A stretch of DNA of 64,000 nt from Siniperca chuatsi (GCF_020085105.1 NC_058048.1:8242862-8306861); one strand, 5' to 3'. Shown: positions 50,063 to 62,831, counted from the first letter of the stretch. Notes: a model not told the origin generated them from the letters alone. Numbers and translations are program-made.

Positions 50063-51028
50063 TTGTTGATTATGAAAAATGATTATAGCCTTGATGATGA
50101 TGATGATGATGAGGAGGAGGAGGATTTGATTTGATACATCTTCACCATCTATTGTAAGTGAATCAGTGGTGAAAGGAATGCTCCCAACTGGATATTTACA
50201 CATTTAAAATGCATTGTGAATGCACTCTACTTTATTTGCATTGCAATGCACTTTCCTTAAACACATTTTGCAAATAAAATCTGCACTTCTGCAAATGCAC
50301 GCACAAAAACAAGCTGGTTTTAAAATGCAACTCTAGTTTTCAACACAGTACAAGTGTATTGAGAACACAGCAAATAGGTAATGTACTGACACATCAGATG
50401 GAGAATAGAATGTATCATTAAATGTGTGACTTTTCCAGTTGGGCAGCTTTATCCTGAATCCAAAAACCACATATAGGACAAGACTATTACTCTCTCTCTC
50501 TATTCTGCTTGAGTCATTGAAGCTTGGTTTACACCCCTTTTACAAACTCTCTGTTTACTCACATACACAGTAAAGGACCTGTTGTTGACCTGATATTGAA
50601 ATTACATGATCATATAATAAACTATAGAAATCAGCTATAGTATTGATGTAACTGGCTCTTACATGACGATTTGTGTTCTGCCAACCAAACGTGAGAACAC
50701 TAGCATGAACCATCGAACCAGATGCATGATGGGAACTCTCCCTCTGAGAGGAACTTTTTCGCAGTCACAAAAACTTAAGAGGTGTGGCGGCTTCTTTTTG
50801 ATGTCTTTGGTGTTGTTATGACAGTTTATATGAATTGGAAAAATACTCTTGCACTGATGTTACGAAAAAAAGTAAAAAGAAAAAATCAAACAAATGAGCA
50901 AACAAAAAATACTTTTCCCATGTTCCAGTGAGTGCAATGTCCAGTTTCAACCTTATCAAGGAGTTCAAACTTGTGAGAAAAAAATATGAAAAAATAAAAA
51001 TGGTTTCAATGTCTGTTTTCAAAATAAA
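49830..51028 (+). other. gap43 3' UTR with poly(A) signals
   Basis: From the stop codon to AATAAA at 51023-51028 the stretch is AT-rich, with a (GAT)n run at 50027-50062 and a shorter one at 50092-50111. An earlier AATAAA occurs near 50272, allowing a short 3' end. GAP43 messages are known to be stabilised through U-rich 3' UTR sites; U-rich patches are visible but no specific site can be assigned. Confidence 0.55.
50027..50062. repeat. (GAT)n trinucleotide repeat in the gap43 3' UTR
   Basis: About 12 GAT units with a second short tract at 50092-50111 followed by GAG units. Confidence 0.95.
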
Positions 51029-51539
51029 GCAAATGTGCCAATTACCATCATAAACTGTGGAGTTTGTTTAAAGCCATGTTCAAATTTGCTGTTACATCAG
51101 AGAGGGAAAGACTGACATTAAAGGAATAGTTTGACAATTGGGGAAATACACTTATTCAATTTCTTGCCGAGAATTAGATGAGAAGATCGATACCACTCTC
51201 ATGTCTGTCTATTCAATATGAAGCTACAGCCAGCAGCCGGTTAGCTTAGCTTAGTATAAGACTGGAAATGGGGAAACAGCTAGCTCTGTGGGAAGATAAA
51301 AAAACAAAACAGCCAGTAACACTTCATTTTACAGGTCCGGGAATTTCATGATGATAATTAATGAGTAACGTATTTGAAATTTCTTTGAAATTACCCCCAA
51401 ATTACCCCAACATTTACCCCAAAATGTATTGAAAATCATCCCAAAATTATTTAACAATTATATTCCGTTATTTCCCAACAAGCAGGTAATAAATAGCTGG
51501 TAATTAATTTATTATGTTTATCAAATTTCAGCTGGTAGT

Positions 51540-53420
51540 CAAAAATGACGCCTAGGTTTTTGGAGAAACAGTTTTACTGTGATTTAGTTGAAGAAAATTA
51601 TGAGACATCCAGTTACTAATATTGGCCAGACACATGTGCAGAGTAGTTAAATTCGAGAGATCACTGCATAACAGATAAGTTGAGTTGTGTGTCGTCAGCA
51701 TAAAACTGATAAAATACACAGCTGAATTGACGGATCAAGTGCCCTTAGGGGGAGCATATATAATAAAAAGAAAATGGCTGCCGGTTGGATAAAGAAGAGG
51801 AAAACCAACATAGTGCTACACCAGATACCAACCAATTTTTCCAGCCGATCAATTAGAGTAGCGTGGTCAATAGTGTCAAAGGCTGCAGAATCAATCTAAA
51901 AGGACTAAAATTGCAACTTCACTGTGGTCTAACTGCATAAGAATGTCATTTGTGCTGTCTCAGTGCTGTGTTTGTGACGAAAGCCTGATTGGTATTTATC
52001 AAATATAATTTTGTTCCACCAGTTCCAGAAGTTGCTTGCGGACCAATTTTTCTACAATCTTAGATGTAAAGGGTAGCTTAGAAATGATCTATAGTTTGAT
52101 GGTATGCTAGGATCTAGGTGTGATTTTTTTTTTTAGCAGTGGTTGAACTGTGGCCATTTTAAAAGAGTCAGGGACATAGCCTGATGCGAGTGACTGGTTC
52201 ATTATAGCAAGTAGAAACGGTCCAATTATGCTGATGGTGTCTTTAAGAAGTCTGGGAGGCACAATGTCGAGGGGACACATGGATCAAATCAAATCCCTGA
52301 GGGAGATGGGGGGAAAATGTATCTATCAGGATGAGACAGGTGTGAGACGGCTCAGTACGAGGGCAGGGGGGCTGGGGGGAACACTGGAAGTTCTTACTTC
52401 CAGTGTGCCCTCCAGTTGATTTTGTCTACAAAGAAGGATAAAAAATGTTCACAATCTTCCACCAAAGCTGAGGCCATGCTGGAGGCTGAGTTATTAAAGA
52501 GGAGGTCAAGACATCTAAAAAGAAACGTAGGATTGTGCTTGTTTGTGGTGATAAGATTATTGAAATAAGTTTGTGCATCCTTAATCTTTTGATTTATCAA
52601 GATCATCAAGTCTTTCATTCGATTACAATGGAAAAGCAGTTGTGTGGTTTTCCACCAACGCTCTGCTTGTCTACATTCTCCTTTCACAGAGCAGATGTCA
52701 TCATTTAGCCACAGAGATTGAAACTGATTTCGTCGTAAGGGGGGCAGCAGCTTCTAGAGCAGACACACCAACCATAATCACTTTATCATACTTGACAACT
52801 GCAGCAGCAATAAAATCAGAAATGTTACTGTTCAGTTTTGGTGTACGGTAAATAACAATGCAACATACAGGATTTGTGCAGCAGATAAGAAATGTGAGAG
52901 CCTCAAAGCTGGTAAATTATTTAACAGTAAGAAGAGAACATTTAAAGCAATTTTTAAAAACCACAGCTAGGCCACCACCACGGCCACTAAGCCTAACGGA
53001 GTTAAAATAGCTAAAATTTGGGGGGCATAGCTCTAAAAGTTGATTACATTCTCATTTCTTCAGCCAGGTTTCAGTTAAAAAAAAAAAAAAATTCTGGGAC
53101 AAAATGAAATTGTTTAAGACGAATGTCTTATTAGAGAGGGACCTAACATTTAATAGACCAAATTTTGACTTTAACGTCAGGAATGTTGAGGAGCGGAGTT
53201 AAACTGGGCCTAACCAGATTAAAACTGGTTTTGTGTGGTGGTCTGATATCTCCCTATAACAGGGATAAAAGAGAGGCTCTCTGGATTGTCACAAGAATTA
53301 TTTGGACTGTAGGGGGAGCTGGTGGTACAGACTGGAGGGGAAGAGGTCACTGTGGAGGAAGAGGAGCAATTAGTGACCGGTGTGTAGACCAGAGCAGTTG
53401 TGGAGTGAGTAGTGGTCAGT
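51540..53420 (-). pseudogene. decayed L2-like LINE ORF2 (endonuclease and reverse transcriptase)
   Basis: Minus-strand blocks appear in the correct order from high to low coordinate: endonuclease start LLNVRSLSNKTFVLNNFILS (about 53095-53160); GGGLAVVFKN and FTSFEAL (about 52890-52985); the linker ERWWKTTQLLFHCNRMKDL (about 52610-52665) and TYFNNLITTNKHNP; reverse transcriptase YQSGFRHKHSTETAQM (about 51950-52000), IDSAAFDTIDHATLIDRL (about 51845-51900) and YADDTQ (about 51685-51702); then NLGVIFDYQLKFDKH. Stops and frameshifts occur throughout, so it is inactive. Confidence 0.8.
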
Positions 53421-54398
53421 CATTAGCGTGAAGCTGTAGTAACTGCATGGAAAATGTTAATGTGATCCTGCCGGAACAGGATCCGGGACCTCCCAGATTG
53501 GGACCGACACCTACTTGATTGGATCCGGCTTTCTTTTGTCACTCTCAGAATCTGCAAGCCCCACATATACCAGTAGATGCACCAATACTTTTTGGTGTAT
53601 GTATGAGTACTGTAAGCCAAGCAAGTGGGCGTTTGTGCTGTGAAATGGTGAAATGAGTATGGCTAAATTAGTGAGTAGGTGCGGTGCTGTCCATAGTACT
53701 GAAACAGAGCAGAGCTCAACAGACAGACAGACAAAACACGTCACTTAGTTCGGTTTCTTAGCCTACTTGCTTTTCATGGTTGTAAATAGAACTTTCGGCC
53801 CTAATTGCATTCCCAATCCACAAACAGAAGGGAAACGACAGGGAGGTGAAGGGACAGTCAACGAGAGAGAGAGAGAGAGCTGCAAACTGTAAACAGCTGT
53901 TTCTACGCACCTCCTCCTGCTGATTTTGAATGATCATTGTGAATGCTTTGATTAATAAATGTAAATAAATAGTGCTTTGTTTGTGATGACAGTTTTTTTT
54001 TGTTTTGTTTTGTTTACTGCACTGCACTCTATTCATATTACAGTCTTTCTCCCTATCAAATAAAAAAAGTATTTACTATATTGGTAAGAAAAAAGTCATT
54101 ATTCATATTTTGCTTCAGCGTCCTGTCTTTGGGTAGCATCAGGCCAGAGGTTTTCATCTACATCTGTGTTATCCATTTTGACAAAGTATGAATACAACTC
54201 TCAAGTTCATGTGACCATATTATGTATTTCAACCATCCCATGTACACTTTCATACAGTTATACAGTAGAGCATACACTAGGCTATAGACTGTTTTGGTAA
54301 CACATAGTAACACATTTCTGACCTGCTAAGAGTACCTCTGTCGCTTCAGCAGAATTTGCCTGGTGTTTCCTTTGTCTTAGTTGTAAGTTAGCTATAAT

Positions 54399-54402
<4 letters not shown>

Positions 54403-54439
<37 letters not shown>
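54403..54439. repeat. (TG)n microsatellite
   Basis: About 18 TG units inside the nested element at 51.3-55.1 kb. Confidence 0.97.
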
Positions 54440-54441
<2 letters not shown>

Positions 54442-56699
54442 CAGCCTAGGAAGTAATTGATACTATTGCAAGAGAGCAGAGCAGTCCTTTTTGATAGCAG
54501 TACATTACTTGTTTTCTTCTCTAAACAAGCAAATAGTAAACATGTTGTCCCCCACCGGTGATGCAGTGTCAGTCTTGGGTCAGTCAGTGGCAACACCACT
54601 TTTTCCAGTGTGTATGTGTCTATGAGTCTGTGTTGGTAGCTAATGTAATGGTTTGGGGTGTTTGGTTCATACATACAGTTTCAGGGTGTACCGTAACTGC
54701 TTATTAGGAAATAGTGGAATATAATTCTTAAATAATTTTGGGGTAATTAACAATACATTTTGGAAATTTCAAAGAAGTTCCTTGTAAATATTAGCTACTG
54801 TACTTACCAGAAAACTGCAGATCTGGAAATAAATACATTTGTAATCACGCCTATCAATTCACTTCGTATTATTTTTCTGTAAATGTATTAAAGAAATGAC
54901 CAGCTATTTATTACCTGCTTATTGGGAAAAAACAGACAATAATTTTTAAATAATGTTGTGGTACTTTTCGATACATTTTGGGGTAAATGTTGAGGTAATT
55001 TGGGTGTAATTTCAAAGAAATTTCAAAGACAATACTTGTTAATTACCACCTACTTACCATGAAATTCGTGAACCTGTAAATTGTGTTACCAATCAGCCTA
55101 TACCAGCACCTCTTAAACTCACTCATTTACATATTATATATTGTTTGTTTAATCTGTACAAAAACGGATGTGTAAAGATGAGTATTTGTAGTTTTGCGAG
55201 GGTGTTATGGGTTGGACTATTTATTGGCTGGGTGCAGTGAGTTCCATGAGCCTCCGCTGGCAAGAAAGTGAATACGTTTATTTCCCAAAATGTATTCGTT
55301 TGACATCAGATGTCAATATCATGCACCAAACTTGCGTTAGGGTACTAGTTACACAGTAAACCTGGGTTATTTGCAAAACCTTAGTAACCACTGTTTTAGA
55401 CATATTTCATTAGCAGAGGCAACACCTAGCATTCATGGGACACAACATGCACACTAGTATCCTGGTTTTGATCTAATTTGGGAAAAGACGTTTACATGAA
55501 ACATGAGAAACCTGGTTATCCCTGGATCAGAATCCAGGTTTCTGATCATCGTCTTGATTCCTCAACGTCTCAGTCACTCATTTATGTACCAACAGAGAAT
55601 GCTCAGAACAAAAGCCCAGATAAGGTTCCACAGTATCCCGGTTTCTATCTAAGTGTTTCAGCTAGCATGTCCAGGTTTCTGAAACCATTGTTTACATGCA
55701 ACACTCCAAATACCTGATCATAACTGAGATACTAGTGATCATGTAAACACACTCAGTCTTAGATCTGATTTAAAAGTGTTAATTACTTACTGTATATATC
55801 TCTAATTTCAGAATTAAATACTTATTTAAAGATCCTATTGAAAGACACTGTATGAAGCAATAACACTATGCAAGATAAAATGCTGGGAATTAAAATGGGA
55901 CCCATGTGACTTCTGTCAAGATAGAAAGGTTAAGCAAAAATGAAATAAATAATAACAGCCCCTTAATTTACATAAATACCAACCTCAGTTTCACAGAAGC
56001 TGTGTGACCTTCACACTAATGAAGCTGGTTTGCTGAACAAGAAGTCCTGGAATAAGGATACTTTCTCTCAAAAGTTTCTTTTATTGCCCTCTCCCTTCTG
56101 AGTCATACACTCTCCCATGCCTTCCTCCCCTTATATACCCTTACCTTTATGTTGGACGAAATCCAGCACTTTTCTCAAATCCCTCTATTTCAAGGACTAA
56201 AACTGGTCTCACCTCTTCTTTTTTACTTTTTTCTGCAACAAAATTGAAAAAAAAATGAAGGTAGTTTTTACTGATTGTTTCACTGAAAACGGTTATGGCA
56301 AATACTGTATAAAATATACAAATCTACTTTCAGCGCACACATTTTCCCAGCGTGAGGTTTTGAGCTGGAAACTGTGCAGCTACAGGCTTGTGTTTCTAAC
56401 CTTTGACACTGCTACATTCCCTGTTCATCTTCAAAGTTCATCTTGAAAGTCAATAATCATGTGTCCTCATTCTGCCAGATACAACACATTGTTTGACATA
56501 ATTTGGTTTGTTACGACACCTTGTGGTGAAACATTTTACTGCTGCAGTTGCCATGGCAGTACGCTGCGCAGTGACGTGGTATAAAGAACCAGTCTTACCT
56601 TTCATCTTTGGCACAAAAAAGTGGAACATTCCCTTGGTGATGAACTGAATCTCAGTTGTATTTCTCACACTTTCTGAGGACAAAAATGTCTTCCAGAGA

Positions 56700-59600
56700 G
56701 AATACAACAATACATATATTATTTTATTTGCATGTTACATGGTGATAAACACAACAGTACCATTAAGATTCCGTGTGTTCCAAGCTATCTCCAAAAAAAA
56801 AAGAGGTTACTCTCCCCGACATCTCAAGTCACATTCAAATACAGAACATTGAATTCAAACAACTTTATTTTGTGTTATGAACTTTTCTCATATACCTTTA
56901 TTACATATAATTTTTTTAGAAACCGACTGCAATCACCTTATGCCATAATAAAGTAAAGTAAAAACGGGACATTGCTGTGTCATAATCCATGATTGAATCT
57001 TAGTTTCCCATGACAAAGGGAAGGGACGTACAAACGTGATAGTTACATTTGCTGTTTAAATTTTTAAATGTTGAGTTGTATAAACACGATCTTATGGATT
57101 TGCTGACTTTACAACATTCTACTGTAGAAACATCATACTGTATATACACACAGAGGCGGGAAAAAATAATTTAAACTTAAAATAGAGAGTTACCACTGTA
57201 ACCATCAACAAAAAAGTAGAAAGTTAGCTGTTTGGCCAACTTGTCATGTGTCTCATGCCTCATGTTAACTTCTCAGGTAGGTTAATAATGAACAGAATCA
57301 GAATCAGAGTACACACGCGCACGTACATAAGCCAACAGTGAAGCAATGGCGATGTTTTGAGGCAATGCTCAATAGTAAACTAGATAGCTGTATCTACAGT
57401 CTTCAGTAGATATCCAGGTCTGTCTACGGGGGGTTGGTGCTGTGTCCATAGGCTGGCTGTTGGTCTCTACAGTACGAGCAATGGAAGGACAGTATTCCTT
57501 GCTGCTTTATGGATAAGACAGAGCTCCATGGCTTTTACATAAGTGGTCTTAGTATCACTCAGTGCTTATTGGCTGGTTTTAACCTGCATGGACACACTTG
57601 GACATGCACATTGGTGAGGTTTACATGAAAATCACCTGAATGGTAGAAAGTTAAGACAATGACAGTCAGTTTACTGTAGCATCCTTTAAAATAAGATTCC
57701 TCACACTATTTGCCTGGATGCAGTGAACTCTACCCATCATGCATTCCAAGCAGGTTAAAAGGAATGCTGAGCACAATTTGGAGATATTTGACCCTGCTCT
57801 TATAGTCTGTCAGGGTCTCCTCCAGCAAAAAAACCCAACACATTTTAGTTTGTTTGAGAGTCTGCCCAAGGCCAGCCTTGCTCTGCCCTGAGGGTTTTTT
57901 TTTATGTGACACATATTGAGACAGACGGACTTGCTGAAATAGACATGTAGCACAGATCACTCTCATGCAAACTGATCATGAAGAACTATTTCACTGCAGC
58001 CTCTGGATCATTCACTTCTTACTACAATAAGAAGATAACTGTTGTTGATAAACTAGCATCCTCAAATATGGGCTAGCCAGAGGCTAAAAAGCGGTAAGAG
58101 AGTCTGCAGAAATACCAGTGTAGTAGAAAAACACCAGGAGTCAAGTTAATCCATGTTAAAGTGGATACACCAGAGTTGTTCAGTTGCAGAAAATAAATAA
58201 AAAAGCCTTTATATAAGATGATGAAAGCATAAAAACAAGCAGCTTTCTTATCACTTCCTAGACTGAGAAATCTGATTGTAAGATATTCTTTGTGTTGTGA
58301 CTGATAGAGATGATAGAAATGTTGTTTTAACTGTTTAAATGCTTCGGCTATTATTGAAATTGTGGCCTGTTTCAGTCTCTGCACAGCTGTACTTCTACCA
58401 CTTCACCCACATGAAAATAAGACTGGATCAGATGGCATCACCAACACTACAAAGTCACACAGCCATGGCCTCAGAAGCATTTACGATGAAAACACTGGGA
58501 ACAATTTCTTTAATGTATGACAAGGATGACATTAATTACACTGTGTGTTTTACAGTACTAGTACTATCTCGGCTTGGTTGTTAGAAGAGCGGAGACGTGA
58601 ACACACATCCAGTCGAGGAGCTGAGCTGACCGCTCGAGTCCATACACTATTAGTCACCTTACAGTAGGTCAAAATAAATGGCAAAAAAGGCAGCTAATAG
58701 TGCACCAGTTTCAGCAATTCTTGTCACAACAGCAATGACTTCTGAGTTGTTTCCTGAAAGAGTTGCACTGTTTGAAAGAACTTCCTTTTGTGAGTTTTAC
58801 ACATGTAGTATTCATTTAACTGTTTTGTTCATAAGGAAATAAATTCAGTGATCTTTTGTCGAGGTGTGATGAGAACATTTGCTGCAGGACTTGTAATATA
58901 ATGCTAATATTTTGTTAAAGAGGCCTATCAGCCTTGATGGCCATTAGGGGCAATAAGCATTCAGTATTCATTTGTTTGCTGCTCTCATATTGAATTCCTG
59001 GTAAACGGAAGAGCATTACAAGCTAAACATAATATTCCATTCCCTATAATGTAAGCATGTAAGCCAGCACTTGTATCATCTCAAGGATAGGTACAATGAC
59101 AACTGCACAAAACTATCTTCTTTTTTTGCTAGACCTTTTTTTAAAATCATTGTTGTCTAATGGGCTTCGGTTCACATGATAGAGCAGGGTTGCCAGTTCA
59201 AGAGATCTACGAGTTATTCAGTCTCAACACGTAGCTACCCTATTCAGAAACATGGACACATAAAATTTGCCTTTTCATATAGTATAAGGACATTGGATTC
59301 AAGTATATATATACACACGCAACTAAAATGAATGAGGTAAAGACAGAAAAAAATAACCTCAATATCAATATATTATGAATTTTTCTGTATCATTTCATAT
59401 TAAAACACACATACTTCTTTGAAAGAGAAAAACTAAAAAGAAAGTCATTCATTGGTGTCATACATTTTTATCCAAATTCCAGCAGTATAGAAGAATGATC
59501 CTAAAACTTATAAACTAAAAGCAAACACTGTATGTGGTACAGTATACTGTATGTAGCTAAATGTGGTGCAGCCTGCTGTGGAGCAGAGACAAACTGCACA

Positions 59601-60708
59601 GTATGGTTGGTTGGTCGTCAAACAAGCAACATAAACTGCAACAATTTTCTCTGTTTCCTGTTGTTACAGTGGCAGAACAAGTTGTCTTATCATAGAGAAA
59701 TACAAAATTTTACTATGTACAGTACGTATCATTATAACCTACTGTGTTTCCCTTCCTGCTGCAAAAGAAAAGAGGAATTCTTTTGGAATAAAGGCGAGTG
59801 GTTGCAAAGCCACTGGATGAAGATGTAGATATCCATCACCAGATAAACTAATTCCTTCAGGCTTGTACTCCGCATGGTTTAGCTCAGTAGGACCGAGTTG
59901 ATTCTATTCACTGTATCCTCGATTTCTGGGCTGGACGGCAACAACCCAAGTGACTGCTGCATCTAGAAACAATGTCATTGATTGGAGAGATATCCGGCTA
60001 ATGCTCTATATCTTTGTTTCAGTCTAGAAGCATCAGATTATGGTAGTACAGACTTTAATATCAAGCTCTAATCTCATTACAGAATCAGCTTCAGTATTTT
60101 CCCTTTGATTTCTGCATGTGTTAGTTTCAAATCTATATAGTTTATGGATATTTGGCAGATACTTTGCATGTTGCTCATTAACGCACTGGTTAAACACTTG
60201 GTTAAATCTACAACTGAAGTTAACATAATGCATCTATGGGAGTAAGAATAAATATACCTTATGTCTTCAGTACTTCTAGAGACAAATGATTGTTGGCATC
60301 CCTGTGAGTGGGGTGCCTCTGCTTTCATTCCCATGAAGACAAAAATATAACAAATCCCAAACCAGATCCAGACCCCGAAGACAAGATATAGCAGAAACAA
60401 AGAAATGCATATGAATTAAAAAGAACAATGCAATTCTTTAAGGGAGCACTGTTTGCTTGTTCTGTCCTTCATTTCACTGTTTTTTTTTGTTGTTCTTATA
60501 ACATTTTACTCATAACCCATTGCTTTTCATAATATCAGTAAGCAGTGCTCGAGAGCACATAAGGTTTTCGTATCATGATGCAAACAGTCTGGGGGGTGGT
60601 AAAGTTGGTAATAAGGTAGCAATAAGGATGTCGGTGAGTTGGAGAGAAGGAGAAGGAGAAGGAGGGAAGGCCAGGAGGGGGAAGAAGAGGAAGAGGAGGA
60701 CAGCAGTA
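56700..60708 (-). other. probable lsamp 3' UTR / downstream stretch
   Basis: No coding signal on either strand. LSAMP mRNAs have long 3' UTRs in mammals. Minus-strand AATAAA motifs occur at 56897-56902, 56864-56869 and 56723-56728, which would allow a UTR of about 4 kb. The true 3' end cannot be fixed from sequence. Confidence 0.3.
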
Positions 60709-60806
60709 TTAACACTTGAAGAAAAGGCAGGCGAAGCAGGCCAGCAGGAGCCACAGTGATTGAGATACACAGGCAGAGCCGTTGATATCTCGACCTGTCC
60801 CGGGTC
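60709..60806 (-). CDS. lsamp: lsamp last exon (GPI attachment signal)
   Basis: Acceptor CTCTGTGCAG after a long (CT)n tract; stop TAA at 60709-60711. Phase 1 in; it reads (R)[18 protein letters not shown] followed by LLLACFACLFFKC. The small residues N-G-S before the hydrophobic tail are the likely GPI-addition region. Two longer minus-strand ORFs across this spot are in the wrong frame. Confidence 0.92.
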
Positions 60807-62831
60807 CTGCACAGAGAAAGAGAGAGAGAGGGGAGTGTTAATGTAGTCAGAGTCACTGCCAGAGAGCTCACTCAGACTGGCAGATCCACCATCTTGAGAA
60901 AAAAACATTATGAAAAACTATGACAAATAATTGGATACCCACTATTTTGGTTTTCTTGAGCAATCACACAGATAATATTGATATTTTTGGGGGTAATGTA
61001 GAGGAGAATGCCAACAATAATTTTTGGAGTTTGACAGAAGAGTAGTACCACTAACAAATTAATTGTTCTGGTGCTTTACATTATAAAAATATTTACATAT
61101 GCACTTCCTCTGAGTCAGTAAATTCATAAAATGTTATGTAAGGGACTGTAGACTTTGAGAGGTGTTTGGTGACATCTGGTGGCCATGGTGTGCTATTCAC
61201 TCCCTTGCTGTGATGGACGCTCAAGTCCATGCTTCAGAGAGCACAGAAGAGGCATAAACTGGGGAAATATACGGTGGCCCTGAAAGCTCAACACATTTCA
61301 ACTTAAATCCACATGCATGTCATTTCTTAATGTAAGTACACAACTCAACAAAATATAAAGCAGATCTAGTCGTTTTTAGACATTTTTATGTGGAAATGTT
61401 ACATATTATATCTTTAAGAAAACAAATGCAAATAGACCAATTTGACAGCACATGTGCTGCATTTAGACAAAAACACATTGAAAACTGAGAAAACATAACC
61501 AAATACAGAAATGCTGCAGGTCCCACAGAACACATCAGAAAACAACAGATTTTTCCAGGGGACACTAAAAAGTGGCACGTTATTTGTTACCATGTGGCTC
61601 CTGAAGTTACTGAAGTCGACTCTCTGTCAGTCATTGTGAGCAAACAATGTCTTTTTTTTCGTTTTAACATTCTGATTGCATGATTCAAATGTTATTGCAG
61701 ATATTTGCGAGTAAATGTAGCGTTAGCCTTGTGCTGCTTAATAGGCTACCAATTCAAATAATGGTACGTAATATCTGCATAATGCAATCAGAATGTTGAA
61801 ACAAAACAAACAAATTGTTAGCTCATTTTCATGATGTGAATTCAACTGTTTTGTTACTCATTTCCTTGCAGTGTTTCTGTATGTGGTTGTGTTTTCTCAC
61901 TTTGCAGCATTTTTTTATTTCTAAATGCTCCACAAATTCTCAAATCCTCAAATTGATGAAAGTGTATTCTTGATTTGCTTTTGTTTCGTCTTTTTGCATG
62001 GCTTTTCTTGTTGCAGTAGGTTGAGCTCTCAAGGCCACCGTAGAAATAAGAGAGAAATAAGAGTTTCAAAGTAAAAATGAACATTGCATCACAGGAAAGA
62101 AACCTGTGGGCACGTTGTACTCCTGGTCAAACCCCAATCAACTATGTCACAGCCAATGTTTTGCCTTTGAGAGCTGTGCTCCATTTGGCCGTGCCTCTGT
62201 GCCACTTGGTATGTAGTGGCAAGGGTGGGGATACTGACTTAAATGGAGTGCAGTTGGCTTATGAGGCAGCAGGTATGACACTGACTCTGTATTAGCTGAT
62301 AATCAAACAGCAGCAGGTAGCGGAGATGATTTGGTAAACTTACATTTGTATCTTTTCACAGCTTTGAAGTGTTGGCAGAGACAGTACGGCGCCTTTTCCA
62401 TCTGAATCCAGCCACAACAAGCCATGTGAAATATATGGTCATTGGTCTGTACTGTGTATGATGCTGCTGTTTGTGTGCCAAATGCAGTGGAAACCATGTC
62501 CAGCTGGCTTAAACCAGCACTGTGCTGGTCTGGTTTTGGAGCGCACCCATGGAAAACGCCTGACATCACTGAGGTGTCACAATTATATATATGTGGAGTT
62601 GTATATTTTTAATAAAACAAGAATCTTCCATCTTGGATTCAAACCGTGAGCTATAGAAAATTGCAGTAGTGTATATACTCACTATAGAGGAAAAGACTGG
62701 CATTCTGGATGCCCAGTCGGTTCGAGGCCACACAGGTATAGTTCCCATAATCCTCTTCGGTGACGTTGGCAATCATGAGAATAGTGGTCGTGCCAAGAAT
62801 TTGGATATTGATGCCCTGAGCATTGGACAGC
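60709..62831 (-). CDS. lsamp: limbic system-associated membrane protein (lsamp), 3' part: Ig3 and GPI-anchor exons
   Basis: IgLON adhesion protein, GPI-anchored on neurons, with three C2-type Ig domains. Only the last two definite exons are in the window (62683-62831 and 60709-60806); the rest lies beyond the right edge. Spliced in phase 1 they read ...[32 protein letters not shown]..., closely matching human NKLGVTNASLVLF and the GINGS tail. The C-terminus is a hydrophobic GPI-addition signal (LWLLLACFACLFFKC, human LWLLAASLLCLLSKC). The related IgLONs NTM and OPCML are alternatives, but the tail and the position next to gap43 favour LSAMP. Its orientation, converging on gap43, is the mammalian arrangement. 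Confidence 0.93.
60872..60892 (-). CDS. candidate 21-nt lsamp microexon (unproven)
   Basis: On the minus strand, TTTTTTCTCAAG precedes and a good donor GTGAGC follows 21 nt. The phase is 1 to 1, so inclusion would insert seven residues (NGGSASL) between Ig3 and the GPI signal without changing frame. The intron to the last exon would be 65 nt. No transcript evidence is available here. Confidence 0.3.
   Translation of the reverse strand: MVDLPV
61130..61417. repeat. dispersed MITE-like repeat in the lsamp intron
   Basis: It contains GACATCTGGTGGCCATGGTG, ACTCAACAAAATATAAAGC and AATGTTACATATTATATC ending in TTTAA, blocks common in teleost genomes. The boundaries are approximate. Confidence 0.35.
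62683..62831 (-). CDS. lsamp: lsamp exon coding the second half of Ig domain 3
   Basis: On the minus strand: acceptor CTCTCCAG, then 149 nt, then donor GTGAGT. It reads LSNAQGINIQILGTTTILMI, then [19 protein letters not shown] and NASLFLY. The D-Y-G-N-Y-T-C strand-F motif and three sequons (NVT, NYT, NAS) are typical of IgLON Ig3. Confidence 0.94.

Larger units (their letters stand above)
51315..55090. mobile_element. inverted-repeat transposon nested in family B, carrying a LINE
   Basis: The left end AGTAACACTTCATTTTACAG and the inverse of the right end GGTAACACAATTTACAGG match, and similarity extends over about 200 bp (GAATTTCATG, CAAATTACC, GCAGGTAATAAATAGCTGGT blocks). Flanking octamers AAACAGCC (51307-51314) and AATCAGCC (55091-55098) form an 8-bp duplication with one mismatch. 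A second partial copy of the right arm lies at about 54690-54850. Confidence 0.65.
51117..55292. mobile_element. foldback element family B, split by a 3.8-kb insertion
   Basis: The left part 51117-51314 (ATTAAAGGAATAGTTTGAC, TTTCTTGCCGAGAATTAGAT, GGTTAGCTTAGCTTAG) and the right part from 55091 (CAGCACCTCTTAAACTCACT, GCAAGAAAGTGAATACG, TTTCCCAAAATGT) are the two ends of the element seen in the mpzl3 introns. Confidence 0.65.

Noticed and set aside
55300-55740. Possible gene or repeat with recurring CCAGGTTTCTGATC and GTTTACATG words
   Set aside because: A 79-codon ORF is present but not protein-like; the repeated words suggest a degenerate dispersed repeat, but no boundaries could be set.
60527-60908. 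Minus-strand ORFs of 114 and 111 codons at the lsamp end
   Set aside because: They read through the real splice acceptor and last exon in the wrong frames; the frame giving the GPI tail is fixed by the phase of the Ig3 exon.
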